Below the pieces are notes generated by a model. That model was not told where the DNA came from. It did no database searches and saw only the letters and a program-made list of their open reading frames with translations. A stretch of 64,000 bases of DNA, taken from positions 1 through 64,000 of the forward strand of contig CAZNYM010000003.1 in the NCBI GenBank assembly GCA_964577255.1, written 5' to 3'. The DNA comes from Micavibrio_C sp964577255 (GTDB lineage: Bacteria; Pseudomonadota; Alphaproteobacteria; Micavibrionales; Micavibrionaceae). Numbering within the stretch: the first letter of the stretch is position 1; each line of letters starts with the position of its first letter. Made by a program: the position numbers and the translations under genes. Of the stretch, positions 55,113-63,917 are shown piece by piece.

Positions 55113-55918
55113 GACGCTGCCTCCGTCACTTTTTGCAAAAGCGTTTCGTCGATCTCCGGCATCACCCCGAACCAGGCGGCGAAGGCCGGTCGCGCCTGCT
55201 GCAGCAGCATGCCCAGGCCGGTAACGGTGCGCAGCCCGCGCTGGCGCGCACGGGCCAGCAGGTCTGTGACCAGCGGCTTGTAGACGATATCGTACACCAC
55301 GGCGTCATCCGGCAGCGCGGTGATATCGATCGCCAGCGGCGGCTGGCCCGTCATGCCGCACACGGTCGTGTTCACGATCAGTGTGCGCGAAGGGAGGGTT
55401 CCGGTAATCTCTTCCCACGGAACGAATGCCGTTTTTCGTTGCGCCGCAAGGGTTTTTGCGTTTTCCAGGGTGCGGTTGGCGATGACAATGTCGGATGATC
55501 CCGCCGTCTGCAGCGCGTGCGCGGCGGCGCGCGCCGCGCCCCCCGCTCCCAGGATCAAAACGCGCCAGGGGCCGGGCCCCGCCTGCGCGCGCAGGTTCTC
55601 GATGAAGCCGAAGGCGTCCGTGTTGCCGCCCGAGAGTTTGCCGTTCTCGATCCGCACGGTGTTGACCGCGCCGACGGCCCGGGCGTCGTCGTCGATATGG
55701 GTGCACAACGCCATCACCGCCTGCTTGTGCGGCACCGTGACGTTGAACCCGGCATAGCCCGCGCGCGAAAGTTCACCTATGCCGGCGGCCAGGTTTGCGG
55801 ACGCGATGTCGCGGCGGTCATAGGCGCCGGTCAGACCGTAGCGGCCGATCCAGTGATTGTGGATCAACGGGGACAGCGAATGGTCGACCGGGTGGCCGAT
55901 GACGGCGGCGCGGATCAC
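55109..55918 (-). CDS. aroE: AroE, shikimate dehydrogenase
   Basis: 269 residues. Substrate-site VGHPVDHSLSP (here VIGHPVDHSLSPLIHN), GFNVTVPHKQAV, GGNTDAFGF, and the NADP-binding LGAGGAARAAAHAL. Shikimate pathway of aromatic amino acids. Overlaps ppsR and coaE by four bases each, so these form one translationally coupled unit. The maf gene often found here in relatives is absent. Confidence 0.96.
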   Translation of the reverse strand: MIRAAVIGHPVDHSLSPLIHNHWIGRYGLTGAYDRRDIASANLAAGIGELSRAGYAGFNVTVPHKQAVMALCTHIDDDARAVGAVNTVRIENGKLSGGNTDAFGFIENLRAQAGPGPWRVLILGAGGAARAAAHALQTAGSSDIVIANRTLENAKTLAAQRKTAFVPWEEITGTLPSRTLIVNTTVCGMTGQPPLAIDITALPDDAVVYDIVYKPLVTDLLARARQRGLRTVTGLGMLLQQARPAFAAWFGVMPEIDETLLQKVTEAAS

Positions 55919-56766
55919 AGCACTTCCCTTTCGATGCGCTCCTCGCGGTGACGCTGCAGCATCAGGAGGATTTCGGCGGCGGTCTCCTCGACCGCGCGGC
56001 GGGTGACGTCGATCACCGGCCAGCCCTGGCGGGCGAACAGGCGACGCGCGTCGCCGATTTCGCGCTCCACATTTTCAATGTCCGTGTAGCTGTTGTTCTC
56101 GCTCATCTGCCCCTGTGTGTCGGTCTTGAGGCGCTGACGGCGCAGCTGGGTCAGGCGCTCGGGCGCCTCGGTCAGGCCGACGATCAGCGGCCCTGCGAGG
56201 CTCAGGACTTTTTCCGGGAACGGCACGCCCGGCACCAGCGGAATGTTGGCGGCCCGTATGCCCTGCCGCGCCAGGAACACGCAGGTGGGGGTCTTGGATG
56301 TACGGGAAACGCCGACCAGGATCACATCGGCGGACTCGATGCCCTCGAGCGTCTGGCCGTCGTCGAACGACAGGGCGAAATCGACCGCGCCCATGCGGCG
56401 GAAATAATCGTCGTCGAGGATATGCTGCAGCCCAGGGATGTTTTTGCTCGGCAGGTTGAGATAGCTCGAAAGCCCCGCCACGATGGGATCCAGAACCGGC
56501 AGGCACGGCACCTGGAGCGCCAGGCAGCGCTCCTGCAACGCTTTCCTGATCCCGGCGTCCACCAGCGTGAACAGCACCGGGCCGGGATTATCGGCGATGT
56601 CTTCGATCACGCGGGCCAGCTGCTTTTCCGTGCGCACCAGCGGCCAGAAGCGCTCGACCGCGTCGATGTCGTCGAACTGCGCCAGGCAGGCGCGGGCCAC
56701 GCCCTGCAGCGTCGTGCCGGTCGCGTCGGAAACCAGATGAAGATAGAAATGCCGCGGCAAAGCCAT
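55915..56766 (-). CDS. ppsR: PpsR, phosphoenolpyruvate synthase/PPDK regulatory protein
   Basis: 283 residues. The DUF299 family motif GVSRTSKTPTCVFLA (about 152-166) with its nucleotide-binding loop, and HLVSDATGTTLQGVAR at the start. It phosphorylates and dephosphorylates pyruvate phosphate dikinase or PEP synthase. The gene is commonly beside the alphaproteobacterial origin. Confidence 0.94.
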   Translation of the reverse strand: MALPRHFYLHLVSDATGTTLQGVARACLAQFDDIDAVERFWPLVRTEKQLARVIEDIADNPGPVLFTLVDAGIRKALQERCLALQVPCLPVLDPIVAGLSSYLNLPSKNIPGLQHILDDDYFRRMGAVDFALSFDDGQTLEGIESADVILVGVSRTSKTPTCVFLARQGIRAANIPLVPGVPFPEKVLSLAGPLIVGLTEAPERLTQLRRQRLKTDTQGQMSENNSYTDIENVEREIGDARRLFARQGWPVIDVTRRAVEETAAEILLMLQRHREERIEREVL

Positions 56767-56799
56767 GACGGCCAGCTTAGCAGAGCCGCCCGCTTTGCA

Positions 56800-57837
56800 C
56801 TACAGGCTCTCTTCCGCCTCTTCCACCGGGAATATGCGCAGCGCCAGCGACGGATCGCGGAACGGCACCTGGTTGACAACCACCGCTTCCAGATCATGAA
56901 TCAGGTGCAGCAGATGGGTCTGGTTGACGGGGTCGTTCATGCCGGCGAACAGGGGATCGTTCTGCACCGCCGCCCCGAGGCCGGAAAGATAGCTGCGCCC
57001 GTCGGGCAGGCAGGCCAGGCGCTCGATCGCGCGCAAGGCGCCGCGCTGCGCACCGAAGACCTGATGATGGTCGCTCTGCGCCTGCAGCTCGTCCATCGTC
57101 TCGAGCGTGATGTGGTCGCAGCCGTCCACGCGGGCGGGATCGCCGAACCACTGGCGGAACGTGTGCGCCAGCGCCGTGCCGTCGAAATAGGCGGCAGGAT
57201 CGCGCTCGAGATGCCGCGCGAATAAAAGCGCCATGTCGCCTTCCTCGGCGCCGATCAGATGCCGCCAGAATTCGCCGTAGCCGGCGCCGCGCAGCTCCCA
57301 GCCGCACAAAATCGCGACGGTGTCGCAATCGGCGGCGCGCACGCGCTCGAGCAGCAGGACCGTCTCGGGGTGATAGACCGGCTCGAACGGGCCGCTGCGG
57401 CTTTCATGCCAGATGTCGCGCAGGGCGCGGACGAGCGTCAGCATCAGCGCGTTGCGGAAGTAAGGCGAGCGGCCGAGCGCGGCGGCGTTGAGAGAAAAAT
57501 CGTCGAGCACCAGACAGCGGGCGCGGGCGTCGAGGTGATAGGCGGCCTGCGGCAAACTCGCCAGGCCCAGCTTCCAGCCAGCGCGTTCGGCTTCGATCCA
57601 CAAGCGCGAGGCGGTGGGGCTGTCGGCGGCCAGCGCCGCCATCCAGGAAAGAATGTCCTGCCCCTGCACAAAGGCGAGAGGCAAGGTCGATACGCTTTCG
57701 GCGTCGGGGAAGCGGGGCGGCTCGATCTGGCTCAGAGGCACAAGCGCGCACAGGCCATCGTCGTCGCCGGCCGCGGCCGTCAGGTCGCGCGGCAGGCTCA
57801 TATGCGTCTTGCGGGTCAGCCTCTCGTCCGCCTTCAT
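56800..57837 (-). CDS. Hypothetical protein, paralogue B of a duplicated pair
   Basis: 345 residues from the ATG at 57837 (MKADERLTRKTHMSL); a start at 57801 is also possible, and an upstream in-frame reading overlaps the previous gene. Related over about residues 100-250 to the gene upstream: compare LVRALRDIWHESRSG-FEPVYHPE with LGRELRRVWQHRQGALIHPLTFHPD, and AILCGWELRGAG with VRVAWELQLSG. No catalytic motif recognised with certainty. The family resembles one I recall as DUF6782, a putative metallopeptidase, but I could not verify this. Cytoplasmic by appearance. Confidence 0.75.
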   Translation of the reverse strand: MKADERLTRKTHMSLPRDLTAAAGDDDGLCALVPLSQIEPPRFPDAESVSTLPLAFVQGQDILSWMAALAADSPTASRLWIEAERAGWKLGLASLPQAAYHLDARARCLVLDDFSLNAAALGRSPYFRNALMLTLVRALRDIWHESRSGPFEPVYHPETVLLLERVRAADCDTVAILCGWELRGAGYGEFWRHLIGAEEGDMALLFARHLERDPAAYFDGTALAHTFRQWFGDPARVDGCDHITLETMDELQAQSDHHQVFGAQRGALRAIERLACLPDGRSYLSGLGAAVQNDPLFAGMNDPVNQTHLLHLIHDLEAVVVNQVPFRDPSLALRIFPVEEAEESL

Positions 57838-57910
57838 CGTGAAATCGTGTACACGCCCCCTGTGCGCACCGGCGGCCAGGCCGGTATATTCAAATGCGAA
57901 ATCCTCCGTC

Positions 57911-59194
57911 TCAGGCCCGGCTGCGCGGCTTTTTGCTGCGGAAGGCGACGACGTTTCCGCCGCTGCTTTCCCTGTTGTTTGTTGCTTTGCTGCCGAAGTT
58001 CGCGCCGTCCCGTTCCCTTTGCATGTGCGCGGGGATCGGAGGCAGCGCGATGATGTCTGCCTTTTTTTCATGTTCGCCAAACCGGGTGTTGTTTTTATTA
58101 TGGAATTCTGCGTCCTTCAGGGAAGAAGGGACAGCAGAACCGGTTTGCAATTCCTGTTCCGTTTCGCGGAACGAACGTTCGAACTTGATAAACCAGAGGA
58201 AATTGGCATTCGAGCGGTCGCGCACTTCGGTAAACAGCGCATCGCTCATGATCGTCTTGACGTACGGGGCCAGGTAATTTTTGCCGAAAGGCATGCTGCC
58301 CAGCGCCGTGATCAGCTCGGCCGTCACCTGGCGGCCCGGCTCGACGCCCTCGAACACGAAGCCGGAATAATCGGCCAGCATGTACTGGATCAGGCGGCGG
58401 TCTTCCGTGCGGCAGCGCTCGGAGAGGAACCAGGCTTCGAACGCGGCGGCCGAGGCCTCGCCGCTCGTGATGGTGCGGAAATCCAGATACGCCTCGCGGG
58501 CGAAGGCGCGGGTCAGATCGGCGAGCGAAGAGTCTTCCAGGCGCTGCCAGGCATCCTTGTTGCCGGAAAGCTGCAGCTCCCACGCCACGCGTACGAGCGC
58601 GGCGGCAAGGTCGGCGCTCTGGGCGCGGTTGACCAGCACGGCCTGATCCGGGTGGAACGTCAGCGGATGGATCAGCGCGCCCTGGCGGTGCTGCCACACG
58701 CGGCGCAGCTCGCGGCCGAGCAACAAAATCTGGTCGGTTTCGCTGAGCTGCGGATTGATGAAGATGGTGTTGTTCGGGCGATCGTACTGCGCGCTCGATA
58801 CCGATCCCTTATAAGATATACCGGTGCCGTGCTGCTGCGCGTTCTGAAGCAGGGCCGCGCCGAAGCGGCTTTTGCTGATGGCGGCCGCCAGATTGTCGGT
58901 CGAGGTGACGGACGCGGATGCAGCGGGGGCGCAGGCGAACGCGCTGTCCTCGAGGAACAGGGAAACGCGCGCGCTCTGGCGGTCGAGCGATTCGTCGTCG
59001 TGCTCGAGGAAGTCGGGGAAGAACTCGTCACCCTCTTCCTCCAGCGCGCCTTCGTAATCCATGAAAAACAAAGGCTGGTCGCCGATCAGCGTGCAGCGCA
59101 CCGGCTGGTGGTTGTTCAGCGTATAAGCCATATGGATGAGGCGCGCGCGGGAGCGTGTCGTGTCATCCGAGCCATTGTCTTTGCGTTTACGCAT
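57911..59194 (-). CDS. Hypothetical protein, paralogue A of a duplicated pair
   Basis: 427 residues from the ATG at 59194 with ribosome-like GGGGAAC close upstream. Layout: an acidic N-terminal region (about 45-75), the shared core (about 135-285, containing LLGRELRRVWQHRQG, HPLTFHPDQAVL, VRVAWELQLSG), then a polar, basic C-terminal tail (about 365-427) ending in KSKKPRSRA-type sequence. It sits just beside the candidate origin and is divergent from hemE. Same caveat on family as its neighbour. Confidence 0.78.
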   Translation of the reverse strand: MRKRKDNGSDDTTRSRARLIHMAYTLNNHQPVRCTLIGDQPLFFMDYEGALEEEGDEFFPDFLEHDDESLDRQSARVSLFLEDSAFACAPAASASVTSTDNLAAAISKSRFGAALLQNAQQHGTGISYKGSVSSAQYDRPNNTIFINPQLSETDQILLLGRELRRVWQHRQGALIHPLTFHPDQAVLVNRAQSADLAAALVRVAWELQLSGNKDAWQRLEDSSLADLTRAFAREAYLDFRTITSGEASAAAFEAWFLSERCRTEDRRLIQYMLADYSGFVFEGVEPGRQVTAELITALGSMPFGKNYLAPYVKTIMSDALFTEVRDRSNANFLWFIKFERSFRETEQELQTGSAVPSSLKDAEFHNKNNTRFGEHEKKADIIALPPIPAHMQRERDGANFGSKATNNRESSGGNVVAFRSKKPRSRA

Positions 59195-59464
59195 TGTTCC
59201 CCAACAGACCTGCCGGCGGCCCCCTTGCGGGACACTTTCCGGTCGATTTCAGGCACGCCTCCAAAGCCCGCCTTCTGCTTTTTATTATGGGGGGATCAAG
59301 GTTAAGGCTTTGCTACCGCAGGGACTGAATCTGGCCCGGAAGACGATTTTTTACCCTGTCCGGAGCCGCGCCAGGGCCCGGACCGGGAACGGAAGGTTAA
59401 GGTTTGGTAAAAATATTATATTATGAAAAAATAAGAGGGGTATCTTTGTCCGCACGAATTGGCG
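59195..59464. other. Non-coding region with an imperfect direct repeat and AT-rich stretch
   Basis: 270 bases upstream of the 59194 gene. It holds AAGGTTAAGGCTTTG (59298-59312) and AAGGTTAAGGTTTGG (59393-59407), 95 bases apart, then an AT-rich run around 59406-59432. It may be a promoter or an outlying part of the origin region. Confidence 0.45.
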
Positions 59465-60103
59465 CTACAGCCCGAACGTGTCGTCCAGCACCGGCATGTC
59501 CTCGATCACCAGCTGCTCGTTCGTCAGGGTGATGAGGCCGCCGGGTTTGACCAGCGCATCGGCGCGGAACAGCGAGTCCTTGAACACCATGCAGGTGGCG
59601 ACGATGAAATTGCCCTGGGCGTCCTTCTTGCGGATATGCACGGGTTCGAGCATCTTGCCGATCGCCTTGCGTGCCGCGGGCGGCGGCTCTTCCTTCCAGT
59701 GCACATCGTCCACCGTTTCGGTGATCAGGAAACGCCCGTGCTTGCCGCGCACATAGGTGAAGAAGAAGCGCACATAATCGCACACCGTGCTTTCGTTCAG
59801 GACGGGCGGCGCGCGCTCATTCAGGCCGTAGATGGGTTCGTTGGTTCCATTGAGGATCACCGTGTGTCCCGGCCGGTGGATGACGAAGCGCCGCGGCGGC
59901 GGGGTTACTTCGTAATCGGCAATGTCCAAAAAGCGGTAGCCGGGATAAAAACTCAGGTCCTGCGCCAGGATCGTGGCGGTGGCCGGGTTGAAGGGCGCGG
60001 GGCCGAGAGCGGGATTGACCTCCTCCAGGAGGCTTTCCACCTCCAGCTGGTCGAGCCGCGAAAAAGCGTCGCTGTTGTTGTTCTGATCGTCCACGGCGGG
60101 CAT
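59465..60103 (-). CDS. Hypothetical protein beside the candidate origin
   Basis: 212 residues, MPAVDDQNNNSD start. No signal peptide; mixed alpha/beta by appearance, containing FLDIADYEVTPPPRRFVIHRPGHTVILNG and a Cys in NESTVCDYVRFF. The sequence is not recognisable to me as any known family. It starts immediately left of the 60104-60465 non-coding region and runs away from it. Confidence 0.75.
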   Translation of the reverse strand: MPAVDDQNNNSDAFSRLDQLEVESLLEEVNPALGPAPFNPATATILAQDLSFYPGYRFLDIADYEVTPPPRRFVIHRPGHTVILNGTNEPIYGLNERAPPVLNESTVCDYVRFFFTYVRGKHGRFLITETVDDVHWKEEPPPAARKAIGKMLEPVHIRKKDAQGNFIVATCMVFKDSLFRADALVKPGGLITLTNEQLVIEDMPVLDDTFGL

Positions 60104-60465
60104 TATCCTTCACTTTCGTTATAACGGCTTGGCGGTTTTTCTGGCAATCGCAAACTTATGCACGGTCGGTTGTGCAAAAGGGCCCGGGAAAGCCCTTGAT
60201 AAAGCCGGGAGGAGATTCATCCCCTTTTCCTCTTCCGTTATTAAAACCTGTCATGAGGCTGTGCGAAAAAACGGGTAAGCGCTGTGCGAGTCGGTGACGC
60301 TTTCGCGCCGCCACCTAGAGACTCAATCACCGTGCCCGGGGCCGGGGCTGTGCATGAAGCCGGGGAATAATCCTCATCCCCGGGATTCACAGGGATCAAC
60401 TACTAACTACTACCTTTTAAATATATCTGTTTATTTTAGGAAGGTTCTGCTTACATGCCCGGGTC
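60104..60465. other. Candidate chromosomal replication origin
   Basis: 362 non-coding bases between divergent genes, next to hemE as in Caulobacter and other alphaproteobacteria. It contains several DnaA-box-like sites on both strands: TTATGCACG (60157), TGTGCAAAA (60171), TGTGCATGA (60350), each matching TTATCCACA/TGTGGATAA at 7 of 9 positions. On the minus strand a GTAGTAGTTAGTAG tract (60400-60413) resembles DnaA-trio repeats and adjoins an AT-rich stretch (60415-60438). A palindrome CCGGGGA/TCCCCGG spans 60360-60382. No CtrA-type TTAA-N7-TTAA pair was found. Co-orientation of flanking genes supports an origin. Confidence 0.5.
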
Positions 60466-61542
60466 ATGGACAATACGGCGCGTTTGATCGGACTGGTCGA
60501 CAAGCCCCTGCTGGCGGTGCTGCAGGGGGTTTCGGCGTGGCCGCCCCCCGTGTGGCTGATGCGCCAGGCGGGCCGCTACCTGCCCGAATACAGGGCCGTA
60601 CGGGCCCGTGCGGGCGGGTTCCTCGATCTCGTGTTCGATCCGGCGCTGGCGGCTGAGGTCACGCTGCAGCCGCGCCGGCGTTTTGATCTCGACGCCCTGA
60701 TCCTCTTTTCCGATATTCTGGTCGTGCCGCTGGCGCTTGGCCGCGCCCTGCGCTTCGCCGAGGGCGAAGGGCCGGTGCTGGAGGCTCTCGGCCCCGCCGA
60801 TCTTTCCGTACTCGAGGACTCTGTAAACAAGGCCGGGCGGGTTTATGCGCCCATCTACGAAACCTTGGCGCGGGTGGTCGAGCTGCGCGCGCAGGAAGGT
60901 TTTGCCGCGACGGCCCTGCTCGGCTTTTGCGGCGGGCCGTGGAGCGTGGCTGCCTACATGATCGAGGGCGGCGCGGCGCCCGGATTCCCCCGCGCCTGCG
61001 CCTGGGCTCTGCAGGAGGCGGAAAGCCTCGATCGCCTGCTGGCGGTACTGGTCGAAAGCGCGGCCGACTATCTCGCGGGTCAGGTGGCGGCGGGGGCGGA
61101 GGCGGTGCAGATCTTCGAAAGCCACGCCGGCTTGCTGCGCGGCCCCGATTTTCAGCGCTTCGTAATCTCACCCACGGCGGCGCTGGTCGCGAAGCTGCGC
61201 GCGGTGCATCCGGATGTGAAAATCATCGGCTTTCCGCGCGCTGCCGCGTCCGACGACCGCGTCCGCTATTTCCGCGAGACGGGCGTCGATGCGCTCGGGC
61301 TCGATCAGCAGGTTGCGCCCGCCGAAGCCCGCGCCTTGCAGCAAAACGGGCCGGTGCAGGGCTGGCTTGACCCGGACTTGCTCCGCACGGGCGGTGAGCC
61401 TATGTTGGAAGCGGCCCGGAACATGCTCGATACGCTTGCGGGGCGGCCCTTCATCTTCAATCTCGGCCACGGGGTTGTGAAGGACACGCCGCCCGAGCAT
61501 GTCGCCGCGCTGGTGAGTTTCGTGAAGAAGGGGGGATCGTGA
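60466..61542 (+). CDS. hemE: HemE, uroporphyrinogen decarboxylase
   Basis: 358 residues. Motifs PVWLMRQAGRYLPEYR, LILFSDILVVPLALG and GFCGGPWSVAAYMIEGG match HemE. Heme pathway. The ATG at 60466 has a weak ribosome site; AGGAAGG lies upstream of a 10-codon reading frame (60455-60487, MPGSWTIRRV) that overlaps the hemE start in another frame and may affect translation. Confidence 0.97.
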   Translation: MDNTARLIGLVDKPLLAVLQGVSAWPPPVWLMRQAGRYLPEYRAVRARAGGFLDLVFDPALAAEVTLQPRRRFDLDALILFSDILVVPLALGRALRFAEGEGPVLEALGPADLSVLEDSVNKAGRVYAPIYETLARVVELRAQEGFAATALLGFCGGPWSVAAYMIEGGAAPGFPRACAWALQEAESLDRLLAVLVESAADYLAGQVAAGAEAVQIFESHAGLLRGPDFQRFVISPTAALVAKLRAVHPDVKIIGFPRAAASDDRVRYFRETGVDALGLDQQVAPAEARALQQNGPVQGWLDPDLLRTGGEPMLEAARNMLDTLAGRPFIFNLGHGVVKDTPPEHVAALVSFVKKGGS

Positions 61543-62660
61543 GCGCGCGCATAGCCGTCGTTGTTTTCAATCTGGGCGGCCCAGACCGGCAGGAGAGCAT
61601 CCAGCCGTTCCTGTTTAATTTCTTCATGGACCGCAACATCATCCGTGCGCCCTATCCTGTGCGCTATCTCGTTGCCAAGCGCATCTCTGTCCGCCGCAGC
61701 CGCAAGGAGGCCGGGCAGAGCTACGGCGTGCTGGGTGGGCGCTCACCGCTGCTTGAGAACACACAGGCCCAGGCGCACGCCCTGCGCGAAGCCCTGCGCG
61801 GCGATGAAGCCGCGCCGGTATTCGAAACCTTCGTTTGCATGCGGTACTGGCATCCGCTGGCCGCCGAGACGGTGGCGCAGGTGAAGGCGTGGAACCCCGA
61901 CCGCATCGTGCTCCTGCCGCTCTATCCGCAATTCTCCACCACCACCACGCGCTCGGCGCTGCAGGACTGGACGGCGCAGGCGGAGAAGGCGGGGCTCGAG
62001 GCACCCACCGCGATGGTGTGCTGCTATCCGGGACTGGCCGGATACATCGAGGCCTCGGCCGACCACATCAAATCCGCCTATATCCGCGTGCTGCAGGAAA
62101 CGCGCGACCGCGGCCTGCCGCTGCCGCGGCTGCTGTTTTCCGCGCACGGCCTGCCCAAGGGCGTGATCCGCGACGGCGATCCGTATCAGTGGCAGTGCGA
62201 GCAGGCGGCGCGGCAGATCGTGCAGGCGCTGGCCATCGACAACCTTGACTGGGCCGTGTGCTATCAGAGCCGCGTGGGGCCGCTGGAATGGATCGGCCCC
62301 TCGACCGACGAGGAGATCCGCCGCGCCGGGCGCGACCGCGTGCCGCTGCTCGTTTATCCCCATGCTTTTGTAAACGAGCATGTCGAGACGCTGGTGGAGA
62401 TCGAGCACGAATACCGCGCCCTGGCCCAGGAGACGGGCGTGCCCGCCTTTGTACGCGTGCCGACCGTGTCCACCCACCCCGCTTTCATCGGTGACCTGGC
62501 CCGGGCCGTGCGCGCCCATGCGCGCCAGGAGGGCATATACCCCGCCGGCCCCACCGGCGGCGACCGCGTCTGTCCTGGCGGGTTCCGCCGCTGCTGCATG
62601 GAGGAAGGCCGTCTGCCGGCGCGCAAGGAGGGACGCGGCCATGAGCGCTCTGCTGCTTGA
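61539..62660 (+). CDS. hemH: HemH, ferrochelatase
   Basis: 373 residues, GTG start overlapping the hemE stop (GTGA). Motifs VFNLGGPDRQESIQPFL, LFSAHGLPKGVIRDGDPYQWQCEQ with the metal-site His, and CYQSRVGPLEWIGPSTDE. Inserts iron into protoporphyrin IX. Four cysteines occur near the C-terminus (VCPGGFRRCCMEEG), as in some ferrochelatases with a terminal cluster, but this was not tested. Confidence 0.96.
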   Translation: MSARIAVVVFNLGGPDRQESIQPFLFNFFMDRNIIRAPYPVRYLVAKRISVRRSRKEAGQSYGVLGGRSPLLENTQAQAHALREALRGDEAAPVFETFVCMRYWHPLAAETVAQVKAWNPDRIVLLPLYPQFSTTTTRSALQDWTAQAEKAGLEAPTAMVCCYPGLAGYIEASADHIKSAYIRVLQETRDRGLPLPRLLFSAHGLPKGVIRDGDPYQWQCEQAARQIVQALAIDNLDWAVCYQSRVGPLEWIGPSTDEEIRRAGRDRVPLLVYPHAFVNEHVETLVEIEHEYRALAQETGVPAFVRVPTVSTHPAFIGDLARAVRAHARQEGIYPAGPTGGDRVCPGGFRRCCMEEGRLPARKEGRGHERSAA

Positions 62661-63084
62661 GCATTACCGCGTTCTGCTGGCGCTGCATGTTATTTCGATG
62701 ATCGCCTGGATGGCGGGCATGCTTTATCTGCCGCGCCTGTTCGTCTATCACTGCGACGCGCCCGCTGGCTCGCCGCAGAGTGAAACCTTCAAAATCATGG
62801 AACGCCGCCTGCTGCGCGCCATCATCAACCCGGCCATGCTGGCGACATTCCTCTTCGGCGGGCTGATGCTGTGGGCCAACCCCGTTTTGCTGCAGGAAGG
62901 CTGGATGCACGCCAAGCTGGGCCTGGTGCTGCTGCTGGCCGGGCTGCACGGCGCGTTTTCGAAATGGCGCAAGGATTTCGCCGCCGACCGCAACGCGCGC
63001 CCTGCGCGTTTTTACCGCGTCTGGAACGAGATCCCCGCCGTACTGATGGTCGGCATCGTCTTTCTGGTGATTCTCAAGCCCTAG
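62641..63084 (+). CDS. hemJ: HemJ, protoporphyrinogen oxidase
   Basis: 147 residues, four hydrophobic segments, conserved His near residue 8-16 (EHYRVLLALHVISMIAWMAG), and LYLPRLFVYH. Converts protoporphyrinogen IX to protoporphyrin IX. Its ATG overlaps the hemH end by 20 bases, completing a three-gene heme operon. Its stop overlaps the end of the opposing gene by four bases. Confidence 0.95.
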   Translation: MSALLLEHYRVLLALHVISMIAWMAGMLYLPRLFVYHCDAPAGSPQSETFKIMERRLLRAIINPAMLATFLFGGLMLWANPVLLQEGWMHAKLGLVLLLAGLHGAFSKWRKDFAADRNARPARFYRVWNEIPAVLMVGIVFLVILKP

Positions 63085-63917
63085 TGCAGATTCATGTGCG
63101 GGTCTAGATAGGGGAGGGTCGACACGCCGGCAAGCTCCTGTGACACGACCGCGTGAAGAAATTCAAGATTGACGATGGGGATGTTGTTGCCGGTCATGAC
63201 GACTTCCGTTCCCAGCATCCAGCACAAGCTCTCCTTGCTGTACGAACCCGGCGGCAGTGAAAGGAAATATTCGCGCGGAATCGTTCCCGCGTCCTCTCCT
63301 TCATTATTGTGTTCCAGCATCGCGCCCGTCAGGCCTATCAGTTCTTTGAAATATTCCGCGCGTTTTTTCAGCGCGGTCTTTGCATTTCTGCCAAAGACTT
63401 TCATGTCGGGATAGGGATTGTCGATGAGCGGCACTTCAAAGCCGGCGATCATTTTTTCAACGAAGGCCAGAAGCTCGCCCGGGGAAGAAAAGACGAGCGC
63501 CCGGTAACCCTCTTCGATGATAACTTCTATGCCCGACGGATCGTCCTTGACCATGTCGAAGAAACACTCGATCTGCTCCTCGACCACGGCCTGGCAGTGG
63601 GAACGAGTCTCGCCATCCTCGCTGCCGATTTCGGACGAACTGAAAATGATCTGAAACGGCTGCCAGTCTTGGACGCCCCTGAGGCTGATCCGGCAATGCT
63701 GCATCAGCACCGGTTTCTCGCCCTCATCCTCGAGCGGGGCTAGAAGCCCGGCCGCGAAGATGTCGGAAACCGCCTGTGACAGGTAAAAGGCCGAGCGCGG
63801 ATAAGGCCCCTCTATTATTTGCTGCGGAACGGTGCTCCCCGCCGCCGGTTCAGGCGCGGGGGCGTTCTTGGGGTCTGATGCCAGCAGAAAGGGCAAGCCC
63901 TTGGGAGTCTCAGCCAT
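63081..63917 (-). CDS. Hypothetical protein converging with hemJ
   Basis: 278 residues from the ATG at 63917 (MAETPKGLPF), with AGGGACG upstream; a longer reading exists. Soluble, no signal peptide, acidic, with a Pro/Ala-rich N-terminal stretch and a helical C-terminal part. No recognised family. In relatives rho often follows hemJ; here this gene intervenes. Confidence 0.75.
   Translation of the reverse strand: MAETPKGLPFLLASDPKNAPAPEPAAGSTVPQQIIEGPYPRSAFYLSQAVSDIFAAGLLAPLEDEGEKPVLMQHCRISLRGVQDWQPFQIIFSSSEIGSEDGETRSHCQAVVEEQIECFFDMVKDDPSGIEVIIEEGYRALVFSSPGELLAFVEKMIAGFEVPLIDNPYPDMKVFGRNAKTALKKRAEYFKELIGLTGAMLEHNNEGEDAGTIPREYFLSLPPGSYSKESLCWMLGTEVVMTGNNIPIVNLEFLHAVVSQELAGVSTLPYLDPHMNLH

Noticed and set aside
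60104..60465. CtrA-binding sites in the candidate origin
   Set aside because: No TTAA-N7-TTAA match was found; the origin proposal rests on other features.
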